A stretch of DNA of 64,000 bases from Burkholderiaceae bacterium 26 (GTDB lineage Bacteria > Pseudomonadota > Gammaproteobacteria > Burkholderiales > Burkholderiaceae), in NCBI GenBank assembly GCA_000955795.1, contig JYOB01000016.1:149908-213907 (forward strand), read 5' to 3'. Below are positions 54,228 to 63,708 of this stretch, piece by piece. Made by a program: the position numbers and the translations under genes. Every line of letters starts with the position of its first letter. Position 1 is the stretch's first letter. The notes beneath the pieces were generated by a model. The model was given only the letters and a program-made list of their open reading frames with translations. It was not told where the DNA came from and ran no database searches.

Positions 54228-55064
54228 ATGCCTGATGCCGTGGTACCGCTCTACCACCAGATCTACGTCGTCCTGCGCCAACAGATTCTTGAGGGCAGGT
54301 TCAGTGACGGCCCGATGCCGGGCGAAATCGAGTTGGCCCGCCAGTTCGGGGCCTCACGCGTCACGATGCGGCGCGTGTTCGACTACCTCGTCAAGGAAGG
54401 TCTGGTGCGCCGCCATCGCGGCATGGGCACCTTTGTCGTCAAGCCCGATGACCCGGTGACGATGGGCGGCGGCGCCCAGACGCTGCTGCAGAACATCATC
54501 GACGTGGGCGAGCGCACCTCCGCCGTCGTCGTCGAATTTGAAGACGTGCTGGCCCCGCCCGACGAGGCCAAATGCCTGGAAATCGCACCCGGCACGCCGA
54601 TCAAGAAACTCGTGCGCGTGCGCCACCTGGAAGACACGCCCATGGCGCTCATCACCACGTGGCTGCCGCTGGACGTGACGAGCAAGCTCACGCTGGACCG
54701 CCTGGCAAACCAGTCGCTGCTGCGGCTGATCGAGGGTTCGGGCGTGCGGATCGATCGGGCGTCGCAAGTGGTGTCTGCCCGTTTGGCCGATGTGGCGACG
54801 GCGCAGTACCTGGATGTGGCGGTGGGCGCGCCGCTGCTGTCCGTCCAGCGCATCGTGCGCGAGATGAGCGGGCGGCCCGTGCAACTGCTGCAGGGCCTTT
54901 ACCGACCCGACCGCTACGAATACCGCATGGAGCTCTCGCGCGTGGGCGAAGACCGCGCTCGCCTGTGGATCGACAACGCCGGCCACGACGTGCAGGGCGG
55001 CCACAGCGAAGACGTGGAAGAGGCCCCTGCCTCAACGCCCAACCCCGCCGGACAGCGCGCCTGA
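54228..55064 (+). CDS. GntR/HutC-family transcriptional regulator
   Basis: A 278-residue regulator: N-terminal GntR winged helix (ELARQFGASRVTMRRVFDYL, about 35-54) and a UTRA ligand-binding domain (about 95-235). It precedes an MFS transporter gene on the same strand by 100 bases and probably responds to its substrate. ATG 54228 chosen because the GntR domain follows directly. Confidence 0.88.
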   Translation: MPDAVVPLYHQIYVVLRQQILEGRFSDGPMPGEIELARQFGASRVTMRRVFDYLVKEGLVRRHRGMGTFVVKPDDPVTMGGGAQTLLQNIIDVGERTSAVVVEFEDVLAPPDEAKCLEIAPGTPIKKLVRVRHLEDTPMALITTWLPLDVTSKLTLDRLANQSLLRLIEGSGVRIDRASQVVSARLADVATAQYLDVAVGAPLLSVQRIVREMSGRPVQLLQGLYRPDRYEYRMELSRVGEDRARLWIDNAGHDVQGGHSEDVEEAPASTPNPAGQRA

Positions 55065-55164
55065 CACCACCCCCAGCAAGGTTATTGGCCGCCAGCAAGC
55101 TCAGAGGAAAGTTGTTAGCATCGCCGCTTCGCTGCGATGCAGCAATTTCTTCCATGAGGTTCCC

Positions 55165-56394
55165 ATGTCGACCTCGCCTGCGTCCCCAACGCCTGCCAAC
55201 ACGAATACCGCTACCGCATCTGCCGCGCCTGACACCCAGGGGTTGATCCGCCTGCTCACGGCCGGTGCGGGCATCAGCGTGGCATGCATTTACCTGAACC
55301 ACCCGCTGCTCGGCCTCATTGGCCGCGACCTCGCCATCGCGCCGCACGCGTTGGGCGTGTTGCCGACGCTCACGGCGGCGGGCTATGCCAGCGGCATCTT
55401 TTTCTTCGGCCCGCTGGGCGACCGGTACGACCGTCGCATCGTCATCCTGTGGAAGGCGGTGCTGCTCACGCTGGCGCTCATCGCCAGTTGCCTTGCGCCC
55501 AACCTGCCAGTGCTGGCTGCGGCAGGCTTTGCAGTGGGGCTGTCGGCCACCATCGCGCAGGACTTCGTGCCCAGCGCCGCCGCCATCAGCACCGACCACA
55601 ACCGCAATCGCAACATCGGCACGGTAATGACGGGGTTGCTGATCGGCATCGTCAGCTCGCGCGTGTTCAGCGGCATCATTGCAGACCACTTTGGCTGGCG
55701 CGCGGCATTCGGCGTGTCGGCAGTGGCGATTGTCGGGCTGGCGATTGCCGTGCGCGCGGCCCACTTTGGCGTGACGCCGCCAGCGACCATGCGGAAGCCG
55801 TACCTCACGTTGTTGCGCTCGCTCGGCACGCTGTTCGCCCAGCACCCGCGGCTGCGCGCGTCGGCCATCACGCAGGCGTTCATCGGCATTGCGTTCTCGG
55901 GCTTCTGGTCGACCGTGACACTGCATCTGACGGGTTCGCTCGGCCTGTCGACGGGGCAAGCGGGTCTGCTAGGTCTGGCCGGCGCAGCGGGCGCGCTGGG
56001 CGCGAGCATTGCCGGCCGATTGTCAGGCCGCGTTGCGCCAGGCCACATCGCAGCAGGCGGCGCGTTGCTCATGGCGGTGACGTTTGCCGCGATGGCGCTG
56101 TTCCCGCAATCGCTCATCGCAATCGTGATCGGCACGCTCATCTTTGACGTGGGCGTGCAGGCAGCGCTGGTGTCGCACCAGACCATCATTTATGCATTGG
56201 CCCCCGAAGCGCGCAGCCGCATCAACGCGGTGTTCATGACGGCGCTGTTCATCGGCATGTCGGTGGGTGCGTATGGCGCGAGCCTGGCGTGGACAAGCGC
56301 GCGCTGGACGGGACTGATGACGTTCTGCACGGCGGCGGCCCTCGTGGCGCTCGGGTTGCGTGCGGTGTTCAACGCGCGGCAGGGGGCGCGGTGA
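55165..56394 (+). CDS. MFS transporter
   Basis: A 409-residue inner-membrane transporter with twelve hydrophobic segments after a 25-residue polar, alanine/threonine-rich N-terminus. The motif between segments 2 and 3 reads GPLGDRYDRR. The layout fits proton-driven drug or sugar efflux carriers (AraJ/YnfM-like). The GntR/HutC gene upstream is the likely regulator. Confidence 0.85.
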   Translation: MSTSPASPTPANTNTATASAAPDTQGLIRLLTAGAGISVACIYLNHPLLGLIGRDLAIAPHALGVLPTLTAAGYASGIFFFGPLGDRYDRRIVILWKAVLLTLALIASCLAPNLPVLAAAGFAVGLSATIAQDFVPSAAAISTDHNRNRNIGTVMTGLLIGIVSSRVFSGIIADHFGWRAAFGVSAVAIVGLAIAVRAAHFGVTPPATMRKPYLTLLRSLGTLFAQHPRLRASAITQAFIGIAFSGFWSTVTLHLTGSLGLSTGQAGLLGLAGAAGALGASIAGRLSGRVAPGHIAAGGALLMAVTFAAMALFPQSLIAIVIGTLIFDVGVQAALVSHQTIIYALAPEARSRINAVFMTALFIGMSVGAYGASLAWTSARWTGLMTFCTAAALVALGLRAVFNARQGAR

Positions 56395-56585
56395 GCGAAA
56401 TCGGCCGGGTACGCGCGTTGAGCGTACCCGTTTCTGCGTAACCTCAGCACGCCTGTTCTACACCTCCCGCAACACACCATCTCATCCATCGGGGCAATTC
56501 CGGGGCGCGACAATCTGCGACATGTCGCTACAATTCTGAGGGTCAGCTTAGGCTGCCCACAGAACAACCACACCGAGACGCCCTC

Positions 56586-57890
56586 ATGGATAGCACTGCA
56601 ACCCCGCATGCGGTTGACCCGCACGACACACGCCGCCGTATCTTTGCCATCGTCGGCGCGTCGTCGGGCAACCTCGTCGAATGGTTCGACTTTTACGTCT
56701 ACGCGTTCAGCTCGCTGTACTTTGCGCCGGCGTTCTTCCCCAGCGGCGACCGCACGACGCAACTGCTGAACACGGCGGGCGTATTTGCGGCTGGCTTCCT
56801 GATGCGTCCGATTGGCGGCTGGCTGTTCGGCCGCATTGCCGACAAGCACGGCCGTCGCACTGCAATGATGATCTCGGTGCTGATGATGTGCGGCGGTTCG
56901 CTGCTGATCGCGGTACTGCCAACGTACGCGCAGATCGGTGCGCTGGCCCCGTTCCTGCTGCTCGTAGCGCGACTCTTCCAGGGCCTCTCGGTGGGCGGGG
57001 AATACGGCACGAGTGCCACCTACATGAGCGAGGTGGCGCTGAAGGGACGCCGCGGCTTCTTTGCCTCGTTCCAGTATGTGACGCTGATCGGCGGCCAGTT
57101 GTGCGCGGTGCTGGTGCTGGTGATCCTGCAGCAACTGCTGACGACCGCCGAGCTGAAAGCCTGGGGCTGGCGCATTCCGTTTGTGGTGGGCGCGCTGACG
57201 GCGCTGATCGCCCTGTACCTGCGTAAATCGCTGCACGAAACGCAGACCGCCTCGGCGCGCAAGGCCGAGCACGCAGGCACGATCCGCGGGGCGTGGCAGC
57301 ACAAGGGTGCGTTCATGCGCGTGCTCGGCTTTACCGCCGGCGGCTCGCTGATCTTCTACACGTTCACGACGTACATGCAGAAGTACCTCGTCAACACGGC
57401 GCACATGGACACCAAGACTGCCTCCACCGTGATGACGGGCGCGCTGTTCGTCTACATGGTGCTGCAGCCAGTGTTTGGCGCGCTGTCCGATCGCATTGGT
57501 CGACGCAATTCGATGCTGCTGTTCGGGGCCCTTTCGGTGCTGGGGACGGTGCCGCTCATGAAGGCATTGGCCACGGTGTCGACTCCGCTCGCGGCCTTCG
57601 GCCTCATCACGCTGGCGCTGGCCATCGTCAGCTTCTATACGTCGATCAGCGGGCTGATCAAGGCTGAGATGTTCCCGCCGGAAGTGCGCGCAATGGGCGT
57701 GGGCCTGTCGTATGCGATTGCCAACGCGGTATTCGGTGGTTCGGCGGAATACGTTGCGCTGTGGTTCAAGCAGGCCGGCACCGAATCGACGTTCTACTGG
57801 TATGTGACAGCGCTGTGCGCGGTGTCGTTCGTTGTGACGTACTTCATGCCAGACCCGAGCAAGGAAGGGTATCTGCGCCACGAGCCGTAA
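56586..57890 (+). CDS. kgtP: alpha-ketoglutarate permease KgtP
   Basis: A 434-residue MHS-family (MFS) symporter. It follows E. coli KgtP closely: [20 protein letters not shown] near the N-terminus, [11 protein letters not shown] between segments 2 and 3, [17 protein letters not shown], and [16 protein letters not shown]. It imports 2-oxoglutarate with protons. Transcribed alone, with its own terminator. Confidence 0.92.
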   Translation: MDSTATPHAVDPHDTRRRIFAIVGASSGNLVEWFDFYVYAFSSLYFAPAFFPSGDRTTQLLNTAGVFAAGFLMRPIGGWLFGRIADKHGRRTAMMISVLMMCGGSLLIAVLPTYAQIGALAPFLLLVARLFQGLSVGGEYGTSATYMSEVALKGRRGFFASFQYVTLIGGQLCAVLVLVILQQLLTTAELKAWGWRIPFVVGALTALIALYLRKSLHETQTASARKAEHAGTIRGAWQHKGAFMRVLGFTAGGSLIFYTFTTYMQKYLVNTAHMDTKTASTVMTGALFVYMVLQPVFGALSDRIGRRNSMLLFGALSVLGTVPLMKALATVSTPLAAFGLITLALAIVSFYTSISGLIKAEMFPPEVRAMGVGLSYAIANAVFGGSAEYVALWFKQAGTESTFYWYVTALCAVSFVVTYFMPDPSKEGYLRHEP

Positions 57891-57917
57891 CGGCTCGTCG
57901 CTGATCGATGCACGCTG

Positions 57918-57948
57918 GGGCGCTCTGATTTGGTAGAGCGCCCTTTTT
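57918..57948 (+). terminator. rho-independent terminator after kgtP
   Basis: GGGCGCTCT (57918-57926) pairs with AGAGCGCCC (57935-57943) and is followed by five T. A second hairpin CGAGCCGT/ACGGCTCG overlaps the kgtP stop. Confidence 0.88.
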
Positions 57949-58078
57949 CATGTCCATTTCAATAGGCGGTCTTGCCGGTCGCCGGGTTGATTTGGCACGT
58001 AGCTCCTGGACAGGAAGTCGGCAAGCGTTTTGGGGAAACCGACGCCGCTGACGCTGCGATGGCATCTGCGTCCTACCC

Positions 58079-58981
58079 TTAGACCGCAGCGTGCGCGCCA
58101 AACCGCTGGCGAATCAGGTCCGGCGCGTAGCGATAGTTCCAGCGCAACTCGGCACCGGCGACCACGCGCTCTGTGGCAAAGAAGGCGCGGATGGCAAAGC
58201 GTCGTCCGCAACGTGAAGTGGCCTCAAACACCGCTGCCTCCATGTTGTAGCCCGACTCCGCCTGCCGATCGGCCTCTCCACGTTCGTAGGTAAAGATGGT
58301 GTTGGCCATCGCCAGGATGTTTTCACCGTCGATCCACGAATCGATGCCGCCGGCGCTGGTGCTCAGCACGAAGGAATCGTCCAGGCAGGTGTAATAAGTG
58401 GCAGGCGTCAGGAGCCGGCCGCCGTACACGCCAAGGCATGCGCCCACGGCAATGTCCCGGGCGGCAAATACACCGCGCTCGCCAATGAGCGCCTCCTCGC
58501 GCGTGTCGCGTAGATCAGCACGCTGCATCCGCCGGCACAGAAGCGTGCGTTGGTACAGCGCGCCACGCACACTGGGCGCCACATCGGCTTGCAGATACGG
58601 CCAAACGGCGTCGGCCGGGTAACGCTCGAAGCGGTCTCTGGATCGCCCCGTCGGCTCAAGCGTGGTGATAAGAATGGGCTGCTCCATTTCATCGCGAAAC
58701 GGATAGCGCTGGTCGACCTCGGGCGAATACGCGAGTCGCACAATGGCGTGCCGCTGCTTGAATGACTGCGTCTCTTCTCGAAAGGCCTGAGCGCACTTCA
58801 GCACGGCGAGGTCGTCCGGTTCTTCGGACACCAATTCCAGAATTTCGGATCGCAGCGCCTGGGCGACTTCGTAAAAGCGCTCGTGCCGCGCGGCAAGTCC
58901 GCTCGTCTGAGCTGTCTGTTGGAGCGACGAGCGAATACGATCGGCCAGCGCATCGGCAAAGCAAGACGTTGATGACAGCAT
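58079..58981 (-). CDS. SET-domain protein, candidate type III effector
   Basis: A 300-residue protein with a helical N-terminal half and a C-terminal SET domain (about 165-286), the fold of lysine methyltransferases. Visible SET features: IGERGVFAARDIAVGACLGVYGG (split: IGERGVFAA, VGACLGVYGG), an NILAMANTIF segment where eukaryotic enzymes have NH-S, and FFATERVVAGAELRWNYRY at the end. The longest frame starts at 59104, but a perfect hrpII box lies inside that part, so ATG 58981, 76 bases after the box, is chosen. SET proteins in pathogens can modify host histones. It may equally be a bacterial methyltransferase, but the box argues for delivery by type III secretion. Confidence 0.75.
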   Translation of the reverse strand: MLSSTSCFADALADRIRSSLQQTAQTSGLAARHERFYEVAQALRSEILELVSEEPDDLAVLKCAQAFREETQSFKQRHAIVRLAYSPEVDQRYPFRDEMEQPILITTLEPTGRSRDRFERYPADAVWPYLQADVAPSVRGALYQRTLLCRRMQRADLRDTREEALIGERGVFAARDIAVGACLGVYGGRLLTPATYYTCLDDSFVLSTSAGGIDSWIDGENILAMANTIFTYERGEADRQAESGYNMEAAVFEATSRCGRRFAIRAFFATERVVAGAELRWNYRYAPDLIRQRFGAHAAV

Positions 58982-59649
58982 AAGCACCACGGCAGAAGGA
59001 CGAGTCAGAAACGCCAACAACCATAGCGGGCAGCCGCCGTACGGCGGCCCCACGGCGCGAAACGAACCGTTGCGGGGCGAAACGCAGCCCGCCGATCGAA
59101 TCATGTTCGCAAAGGAAACAGCTCGCCCGATCTGTCACTGCGGTGCGCTGCGCCGATGGGCCGCGTCAAGCGGCTCGGCGGAAATCCGCCCCCCACTTCG
59201 GAGGGGAACCGTGGCACGGTTCCTGCGTTATTCGCGCCCGTTTCACCACAATAAAAATACGGGTGGGGTATGAACGAGAAGCGAATCCCGTCGATCGTGC
59301 CGGCGAAATGCGAACGCCGGTTCGGCATGGGTGTTGTACTGAAACCGCGCGCAAACCGGGGGGCGCATCCGCGCTCAACCCAGGCTTCTTTCCGGACACA
59401 TCGCGGTACAGCCTTGACCGCATCTGCGGCAGCCTGCTCGACGGCATGCGCATCCCTCGTTCCGCTTTGAGCCCCAAACACATCGCGTTGCGCGTAAACG
59501 TCTGCTTTCGGGAGGGCGCCTAGCCGCCAAGTCCGCCTGCCTCAGCGATGCCGCCGAAGGCCATGGGAATTTCACGCGCAGGTTGCGCTGACGTGTTTTG
59601 TTCCCTGTCTTTTGCAGACCTTCGCCGTACGGTGACAGCGCTGTCCCTC
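58982..59649. other. 668-bp divergent intergenic region
   Basis: It holds the hrpII promoter of the SET-domain gene (59058-59081) and the region upstream of the TonB-dependent receptor. No convincing gene; a short frame at 59270-59469 has a weak ribosome site but no recognisable sequence. The patch AATAAAAATACGGG (59250-59263) could contain a promoter. Confidence 0.5.
59058..59081 (-). promoter_or_regulatory. perfect hrpII box upstream of the SET-domain gene
   Basis: CGAA (59058-59061), 16 bases, CGAA (59078-59081) on the plus strand, that is TTCG-N16-TTCG on the minus strand. A TATGGT hexamer lies 32 bases downstream of the box, where the -10 element of such promoters is expected. Confidence 0.85.
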
Positions 59650-61956
59650 ATGACGCCCTTGCCTCTTACCTGGTTCCGCCTCCCTGGCCTGGCTGCCGTG
59701 CTGATCGGACTGTCGATGGCACAGCAGGCGCATGCCATGGCGGCTGACGAGCCGCTGCAACTGCATATCGAGCGCTCGACGCTCGAGCATGTCCTGATGG
59801 AAATCACGCGGTTGAGCGGTCAACCGGTGTCGTTCGCATCCAGCCTTGTGAAGGAGCGCTGGGCAGGCCCCATCGACGGCAAGATGACGGCCGCAGACGC
59901 GGCCCGGTTGGCCCTGCAAAACAGCGGGCTGGCGCTCTCCGTACTGCCTGACGGCACGCTCACCGTCGTGGCGGCCGACAACGCCGGCGCACCCGACTCA
60001 CCGCGTGACATCGGCTCGCTACCGCCGTCGGAAGTCCATGGCGCAGGCGACATAGGATTCGCGGTGGTCTCCAGCAGCGCCATCACCCGCGTTGAAATGC
60101 CGATGACGAGCATGCCGCACGCCGTCAATACGATCACGCGCGGCCTCCTGGCCAGCCAACAGCCGACCTCATTGAATGCGGCACTGGCGCAGGCCGGCGT
60201 GGCATCGGTATTGGCTGACCCCACAGCACCGCCGCTCTACGCCATCCGGGGCTACCTGACCAACACAATTTCGGTGGATGGCTTGCCCGACAAGCTTGGC
60301 TCCTTGCGGCCCGTGGACGCACTTGAAGAGATCGACGTCATCAAAGGGCCGAACGCCGACGTGGCGAGCGTCACCATGGCTGGCGGCGCCATCAATGCCA
60401 GCCTGAAGGCGCCCACCGCCGTCGCGCAGCGCAGCATCGCCATGGAGATCAGCTCGCACACCGGGCGTAAGGTGGTAGCTGACCTGGCCGGCGGCTTCGG
60501 GGGCAACGGGTTGTCTTACCGCTTCGTTGGGCTCAATGACACAACGACCGATAGCGATGCCGGATACGCGGGCCACCGCGTCAGCTACGGCCACGCCGCG
60601 CTGGGCTGGAACGACAGCGCAACAAGCATCACCGCCGGCATCGAATCGCTCACCAGCCGACAGCCCGTGCCGCTCGCCACCTTCGCGCTGGGGGGCGCAC
60701 CTGCCCGCGTGCCCGCGCAGCTTCCCTTCGGCAACGTAGACGACCGCGTGGAAGGCAGCGGCACGCGCGTCTACTACACGGCCTCGCGCAACCTGACCGA
60801 TGACTGGGCCATCCACTCGCGGGCGAGCTATGAATCCGTGAGAGAGGAATCGGCCCAGTGGGACCTCGGCTCGGCTTCGTCGTATAACGCCATGCCCAAC
60901 AACACCATCTGCGGGCTGCGCCATACAGAGAGCCGCCTTTGGGCCATGTCGAACGAGCTGACGGGCACCTTGTCGCACAACGCCGTGCGCCATGCATTCA
61001 CGCTCGGCTGGGAAGAGATCCAGGAGCGGCAGAACCTGGTCAAACCGGGGTCCATCGCCCAGGTCACGCAAGACCCATTTGCGCCCGTGCCGCTGCCGGA
61101 GGCAACGTTCGTTCCGGGCAACTGGTTGTCGCAGACGTTGCGGCAATCGATCTTCCGCCTGCGCGACCACGTCTCCATTGGCGACAGATGGGAGATGTCC
61201 GGTTCCATCCGCGCGAACAACTACGTCGCCCTGCTGCCCCATACGCAATTGCGAGGCGTGGCCTGGACGCCTGCCCTCGGCGTGCTCTACAAGCTCACCC
61301 CGACCACGGCTTGGTTTGCCGACTACATGCGTGGCTTCCAGATCAACACCGGTTACTTCTATGACGGCACCGGCACGCAACCCGAGCGCAGCCGCCAGGT
61401 CGAAACCGGCCTGCGGTGGGAAAACGCCCACCACACGCTGACGGCACAGGCAGCGCTCTATCGAATCGATGCCAAGAACGTGAGCCTGGCCGACGTGTCG
61501 CACCCGGGCTACTACACACAACTGGCCGAACAAACCAACCAGGGCGTGGAACTGTCGATGCAGGGCGCGGTGGCGCGCGGCTGGGAGGCCTCGTTGTGGT
61601 TGTCGGCCTCTCGTATGTCGGCAAGGCTACCGGGCGGCTACGTACCCGGCGTGCCAGCTCGAAACGCCGCGCTCTGGACGACGTACACCTTACAAAGCGG
61701 CGTGTTCGCAGGTGCCGGCGTGGGGCTTGGCATCAGCGCGCAAGGCCGAGCCGATGCCCATGGTGATGTCTCGTTTCGGGTGCCCGGCGCCGTGCGCGTC
61801 GACAGCAGCCTCTTCTGGCACCAAAAGAGCTGGCGCATCGACGTCTTTGCCCGCAACCTCTTCAACGTGCGCATGTACGGCAACACGCTCAGCAGCAGCT
61901 ACATCCCGATCCTGCCCGGCCGCACGCTGGCGCTGCGCGTCACGCACAACTTCTGA
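59650..61956 (+). CDS. STN-domain TonB-dependent outer-membrane receptor (FpvA/PrhA-like class)
   Basis: A 768-residue outer-membrane protein: signal peptide ending AQQAHAMA (about residue 30), an STN signalling domain (about 38-105, LQLHIERSTLEHVLMEI), a plug domain (YAIRGYLTNTISVDGLPDK, IDVIKGPNAD) and a 22-strand barrel ending in HNF. STN receptors pass a signal through TonB to an anti-sigma factor at the inner membrane; the class includes siderophore receptors and PrhA, the plant-contact receptor of R. solanacearum. No sigma/anti-sigma pair is in the window. It sits between two HrpB-type genes. Ligand unknown. Confidence 0.88.
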   Translation: MTPLPLTWFRLPGLAAVLIGLSMAQQAHAMAADEPLQLHIERSTLEHVLMEITRLSGQPVSFASSLVKERWAGPIDGKMTAADAARLALQNSGLALSVLPDGTLTVVAADNAGAPDSPRDIGSLPPSEVHGAGDIGFAVVSSSAITRVEMPMTSMPHAVNTITRGLLASQQPTSLNAALAQAGVASVLADPTAPPLYAIRGYLTNTISVDGLPDKLGSLRPVDALEEIDVIKGPNADVASVTMAGGAINASLKAPTAVAQRSIAMEISSHTGRKVVADLAGGFGGNGLSYRFVGLNDTTTDSDAGYAGHRVSYGHAALGWNDSATSITAGIESLTSRQPVPLATFALGGAPARVPAQLPFGNVDDRVEGSGTRVYYTASRNLTDDWAIHSRASYESVREESAQWDLGSASSYNAMPNNTICGLRHTESRLWAMSNELTGTLSHNAVRHAFTLGWEEIQERQNLVKPGSIAQVTQDPFAPVPLPEATFVPGNWLSQTLRQSIFRLRDHVSIGDRWEMSGSIRANNYVALLPHTQLRGVAWTPALGVLYKLTPTTAWFADYMRGFQINTGYFYDGTGTQPERSRQVETGLRWENAHHTLTAQAALYRIDAKNVSLADVSHPGYYTQLAEQTNQGVELSMQGAVARGWEASLWLSASRMSARLPGGYVPGVPARNAALWTTYTLQSGVFAGAGVGLGISAQGRADAHGDVSFRVPGAVRVDSSLFWHQKSWRIDVFARNLFNVRMYGNTLSSSYIPILPGRTLALRVTHNF

Positions 61957-62369
61957 AATCCACTGTCGATTGGTCCGCCGCATGCCCTGACACGGCGGCG
62001 CGCGCGTGAGTTTGCCTCCTCTCGCATCCCTCTGGCCTGCGATTTCGTCTCGGTGATCAGCGCTTCGGCCTCGCAGCATCGCCTGACGGCCGACATTCCC
62101 TAACGTTCCACCAAAGTCGCCCGACATGCCATTTCGCTTTGCGATCGGCGTGCCGGCACGCGGCTGCCCAGGGCTGCGCGGCCCGGCACGGGCAGAACGC
62201 GCAGGGCCATGCCGGCCCCGCGACCCGAACCGGAATCGGAAGCGATTGCCGTGCCGCCGTTTCTCTGCAGACGTCGGTCGTGCGGCGTTTCTCTCCTCTT
62301 TGTATCGGCATGCGTCCAGTCAGCGGCCTGGGCGGTGCCATGCATCACGCCTGCCCACTGAGGTGACAC
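61957..62369. other. 413-bp region containing the harpin promoter and long leader
   Basis: A perfect hrpII box lies at 62044-62067 and a TAACGT hexamer at 62101-62106, leaving a leader of about 260 bases before the harpin ATG. A frame running from 62126 into the harpin gene is arginine/proline-rich, lacks a ribosome site, and is judged a by-product. Confidence 0.6.
62044..62067 (+). promoter_or_regulatory. perfect hrpII box upstream of the harpin gene
   Basis: TTCG (62044-62047), 16 bases, TTCG (62064-62067). TAACGT, a -10-like hexamer, begins 34 bases after the box. The box is about 300 bases from the ATG, farther than at the other effector-type genes here. Confidence 0.8.
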
Positions 62370-63638
62370 ATGAATATGAAGGTCCAAGACAACGCTTCAC
62401 TGAACATTTCGACCCAGCTCCAACTGGATCAGCCCGGCAAACAGAATCAGGCCGAAAGCCCGCTGCAGCATCTCGTGCAAGACATCCTGAAGGTGCTTGA
62501 AGCCATGCTGCGCAACGCCACCGCACAAGGCGGCGCCAATGCAGGCGCTGGCGGCGGCTCAGGTGGCGCAGCCGGCGGTGGCGCCCCGGGCGCGGGTGCT
62601 GCGCATGGCCCGTCTGCAAGCCAAGGTGCGCAAGGCGCCCAGGGTTCACAAGGCGCGCAGGGTGCCAGCAAGGGCCAGCAAGTTGGCGATGACAACGGCG
62701 GCGACTCCAGCAGCCAGGACCCGATGCAAGCGCTCATGAAGCTGCTGGAAGACCTGCTGAAGTTCATGACGCTCAGCGAGCAGATGCAGCACAAGCTCGA
62801 CACGGGCGAAGGCGCCAAGGGCGTCGATGGCGCGGGTGGCGCCAACGGCGGCAAGGGCCTCAATATGGACGACATGCTCCAGATGCTCGACGACGCGCTG
62901 CAACTGATGCAGCAGCAGATGATGTCGAACGCGTCCGGCGGTGCTGATGGCGGTGCCGGTGCAGGCGCGGCAGGTAGCGCTGACGGTGGTGCCGACGCAG
63001 GCGCGGCAGGTGGCGCTGACGGCGGCGCCGGCGCAGGCGCGGCAGGCGGTGCCGATGGCTCCAACAGCACAGGCGATGCCGGTGGCGCAAACGGCGCTGA
63101 CAACACGGGCGATGCCAGCGGTGCAAACGGTGCCGACAACACGGGCGATGCCGGCGGTGCAAACGGTGCCGACAACACGGGCGCAGCCGATGGCACATCC
63201 GGCGCGAACAGCGCCAACGGTGCCCAGGCCAGCGGCCAGAACAGCAACGACTCCATGATCGAACAACTGCTGAAGGTGTTGGACGATCTACTGAAGATGC
63301 TGGCTCAACAACAGCAACAGACGCAAGGCGGCGGCGCTGGCGCGGGTGGCGCTGGCAACGCTGGTGCGGCCGGCGGGGCAAACGGTGCAGGCGGCGCAGC
63401 GGGCGGCACAGCAGCCGGTGGGGCAAACGGCGCGTCCGGTGCGTCCGGTGCATCCGGCACGCCGAACACCTCCACGGCGGATGGGGCAAACGGCGCAGAC
63501 GGCACCGGCAATGGCACCAACAGCCCCATGGCCCAGCTCGAGACGCTGCTCAAAGACATGATCAAGGTGCTGGAGCAACTGCAAGCCCAAAAGGCCGGCG
63601 GCGCGCAACAGCAGCAGTCCCAGGTGCAGGGCGCGTAA
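62370..63638 (+). CDS. PopA-like harpin
   Basis: A 422-residue glycine/alanine-rich protein without cysteine or aromatic residues other than Phe, with no signal peptide: the profile of a type III-secreted harpin. Leucine-rich amphipathic helices alternate with Gly-rich spacers: LQHLVQDILKVLEAML (33-48), QDPMQALMKLLEDLLKFM (about 115-132), MLQMLDDALQLMQQQ, MIEQLLKVLDDLLKML and LETLLKDMIKVLEQL. The QDPMQAL-LLEDL segment is shared with PopA. Harpins form pores or trigger plant responses. GAGGTG lies 6 bases before ATG. Own terminator downstream. Confidence 0.88.
   Translation: MNMKVQDNASLNISTQLQLDQPGKQNQAESPLQHLVQDILKVLEAMLRNATAQGGANAGAGGGSGGAAGGGAPGAGAAHGPSASQGAQGAQGSQGAQGASKGQQVGDDNGGDSSSQDPMQALMKLLEDLLKFMTLSEQMQHKLDTGEGAKGVDGAGGANGGKGLNMDDMLQMLDDALQLMQQQMMSNASGGADGGAGAGAAGSADGGADAGAAGGADGGAGAGAAGGADGSNSTGDAGGANGADNTGDASGANGADNTGDAGGANGADNTGAADGTSGANSANGAQASGQNSNDSMIEQLLKVLDDLLKMLAQQQQQTQGGGAGAGGAGNAGAAGGANGAGGAAGGTAAGGANGASGASGASGTPNTSTADGANGADGTGNGTNSPMAQLETLLKDMIKVLEQLQAQKAGGAQQQQSQVQGA
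62936..63190. repeat. internal GADGGAGAGAAG / GANGADNTGDA repeats in the harpin gene
   Basis: Two blocks of near-identical 36-45-bp units encode Gly/Ala/Asp/Asn repeats (SADGGADAGAAG type, then ANGADNTGDA type). They lie between the amphipathic helices and could vary in number. Confidence 0.7.
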
Positions 63639-63655
63639 CGCCAGGCCACTTAACC

Positions 63656-63683
63656 TGACGGCCGGGTAACGGCCGTCATTTTT
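63656..63683 (+). terminator. rho-independent terminator after the harpin gene
   Basis: TGACGGCCG (63656-63664) pairs with CGGCCGTCA (63670-63678), loop GGTAA, followed by five T. The harpin gene is therefore transcribed mostly alone, although the next gene begins only 26 bases on. Confidence 0.9.
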
Positions 63684-63708
63684 GCCATCTCAAGCACGGA
63701 GACTCACC

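Noticed and set aside
57949-58078. Short frame downstream of the SET-domain gene reading GFPKTLADFLSRSYVPN
   Set aside because: Too short, without start signals or recognisable homology; treated as non-coding.
58982-59104. Longer N-terminus of the SET-domain protein, possibly a signal peptide
   Set aside because: The added part contains the perfect hrpII box; the hydrophobic look comes from untranslated DNA.
59601-59624. TTCC-N16-TTCG, a one-mismatch hrpII box before the TonB-dependent receptor
   Set aside because: It ends only 25 bases before the chosen start codon, too close for a promoter of this type, and one-mismatch sites are common by chance.
62126-62500. Possible small gene between the hrpII box and the harpin gene
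   Set aside because: Arginine/proline-rich shadow composition, no ribosome site, and it overlaps the harpin coding sequence in another frame.
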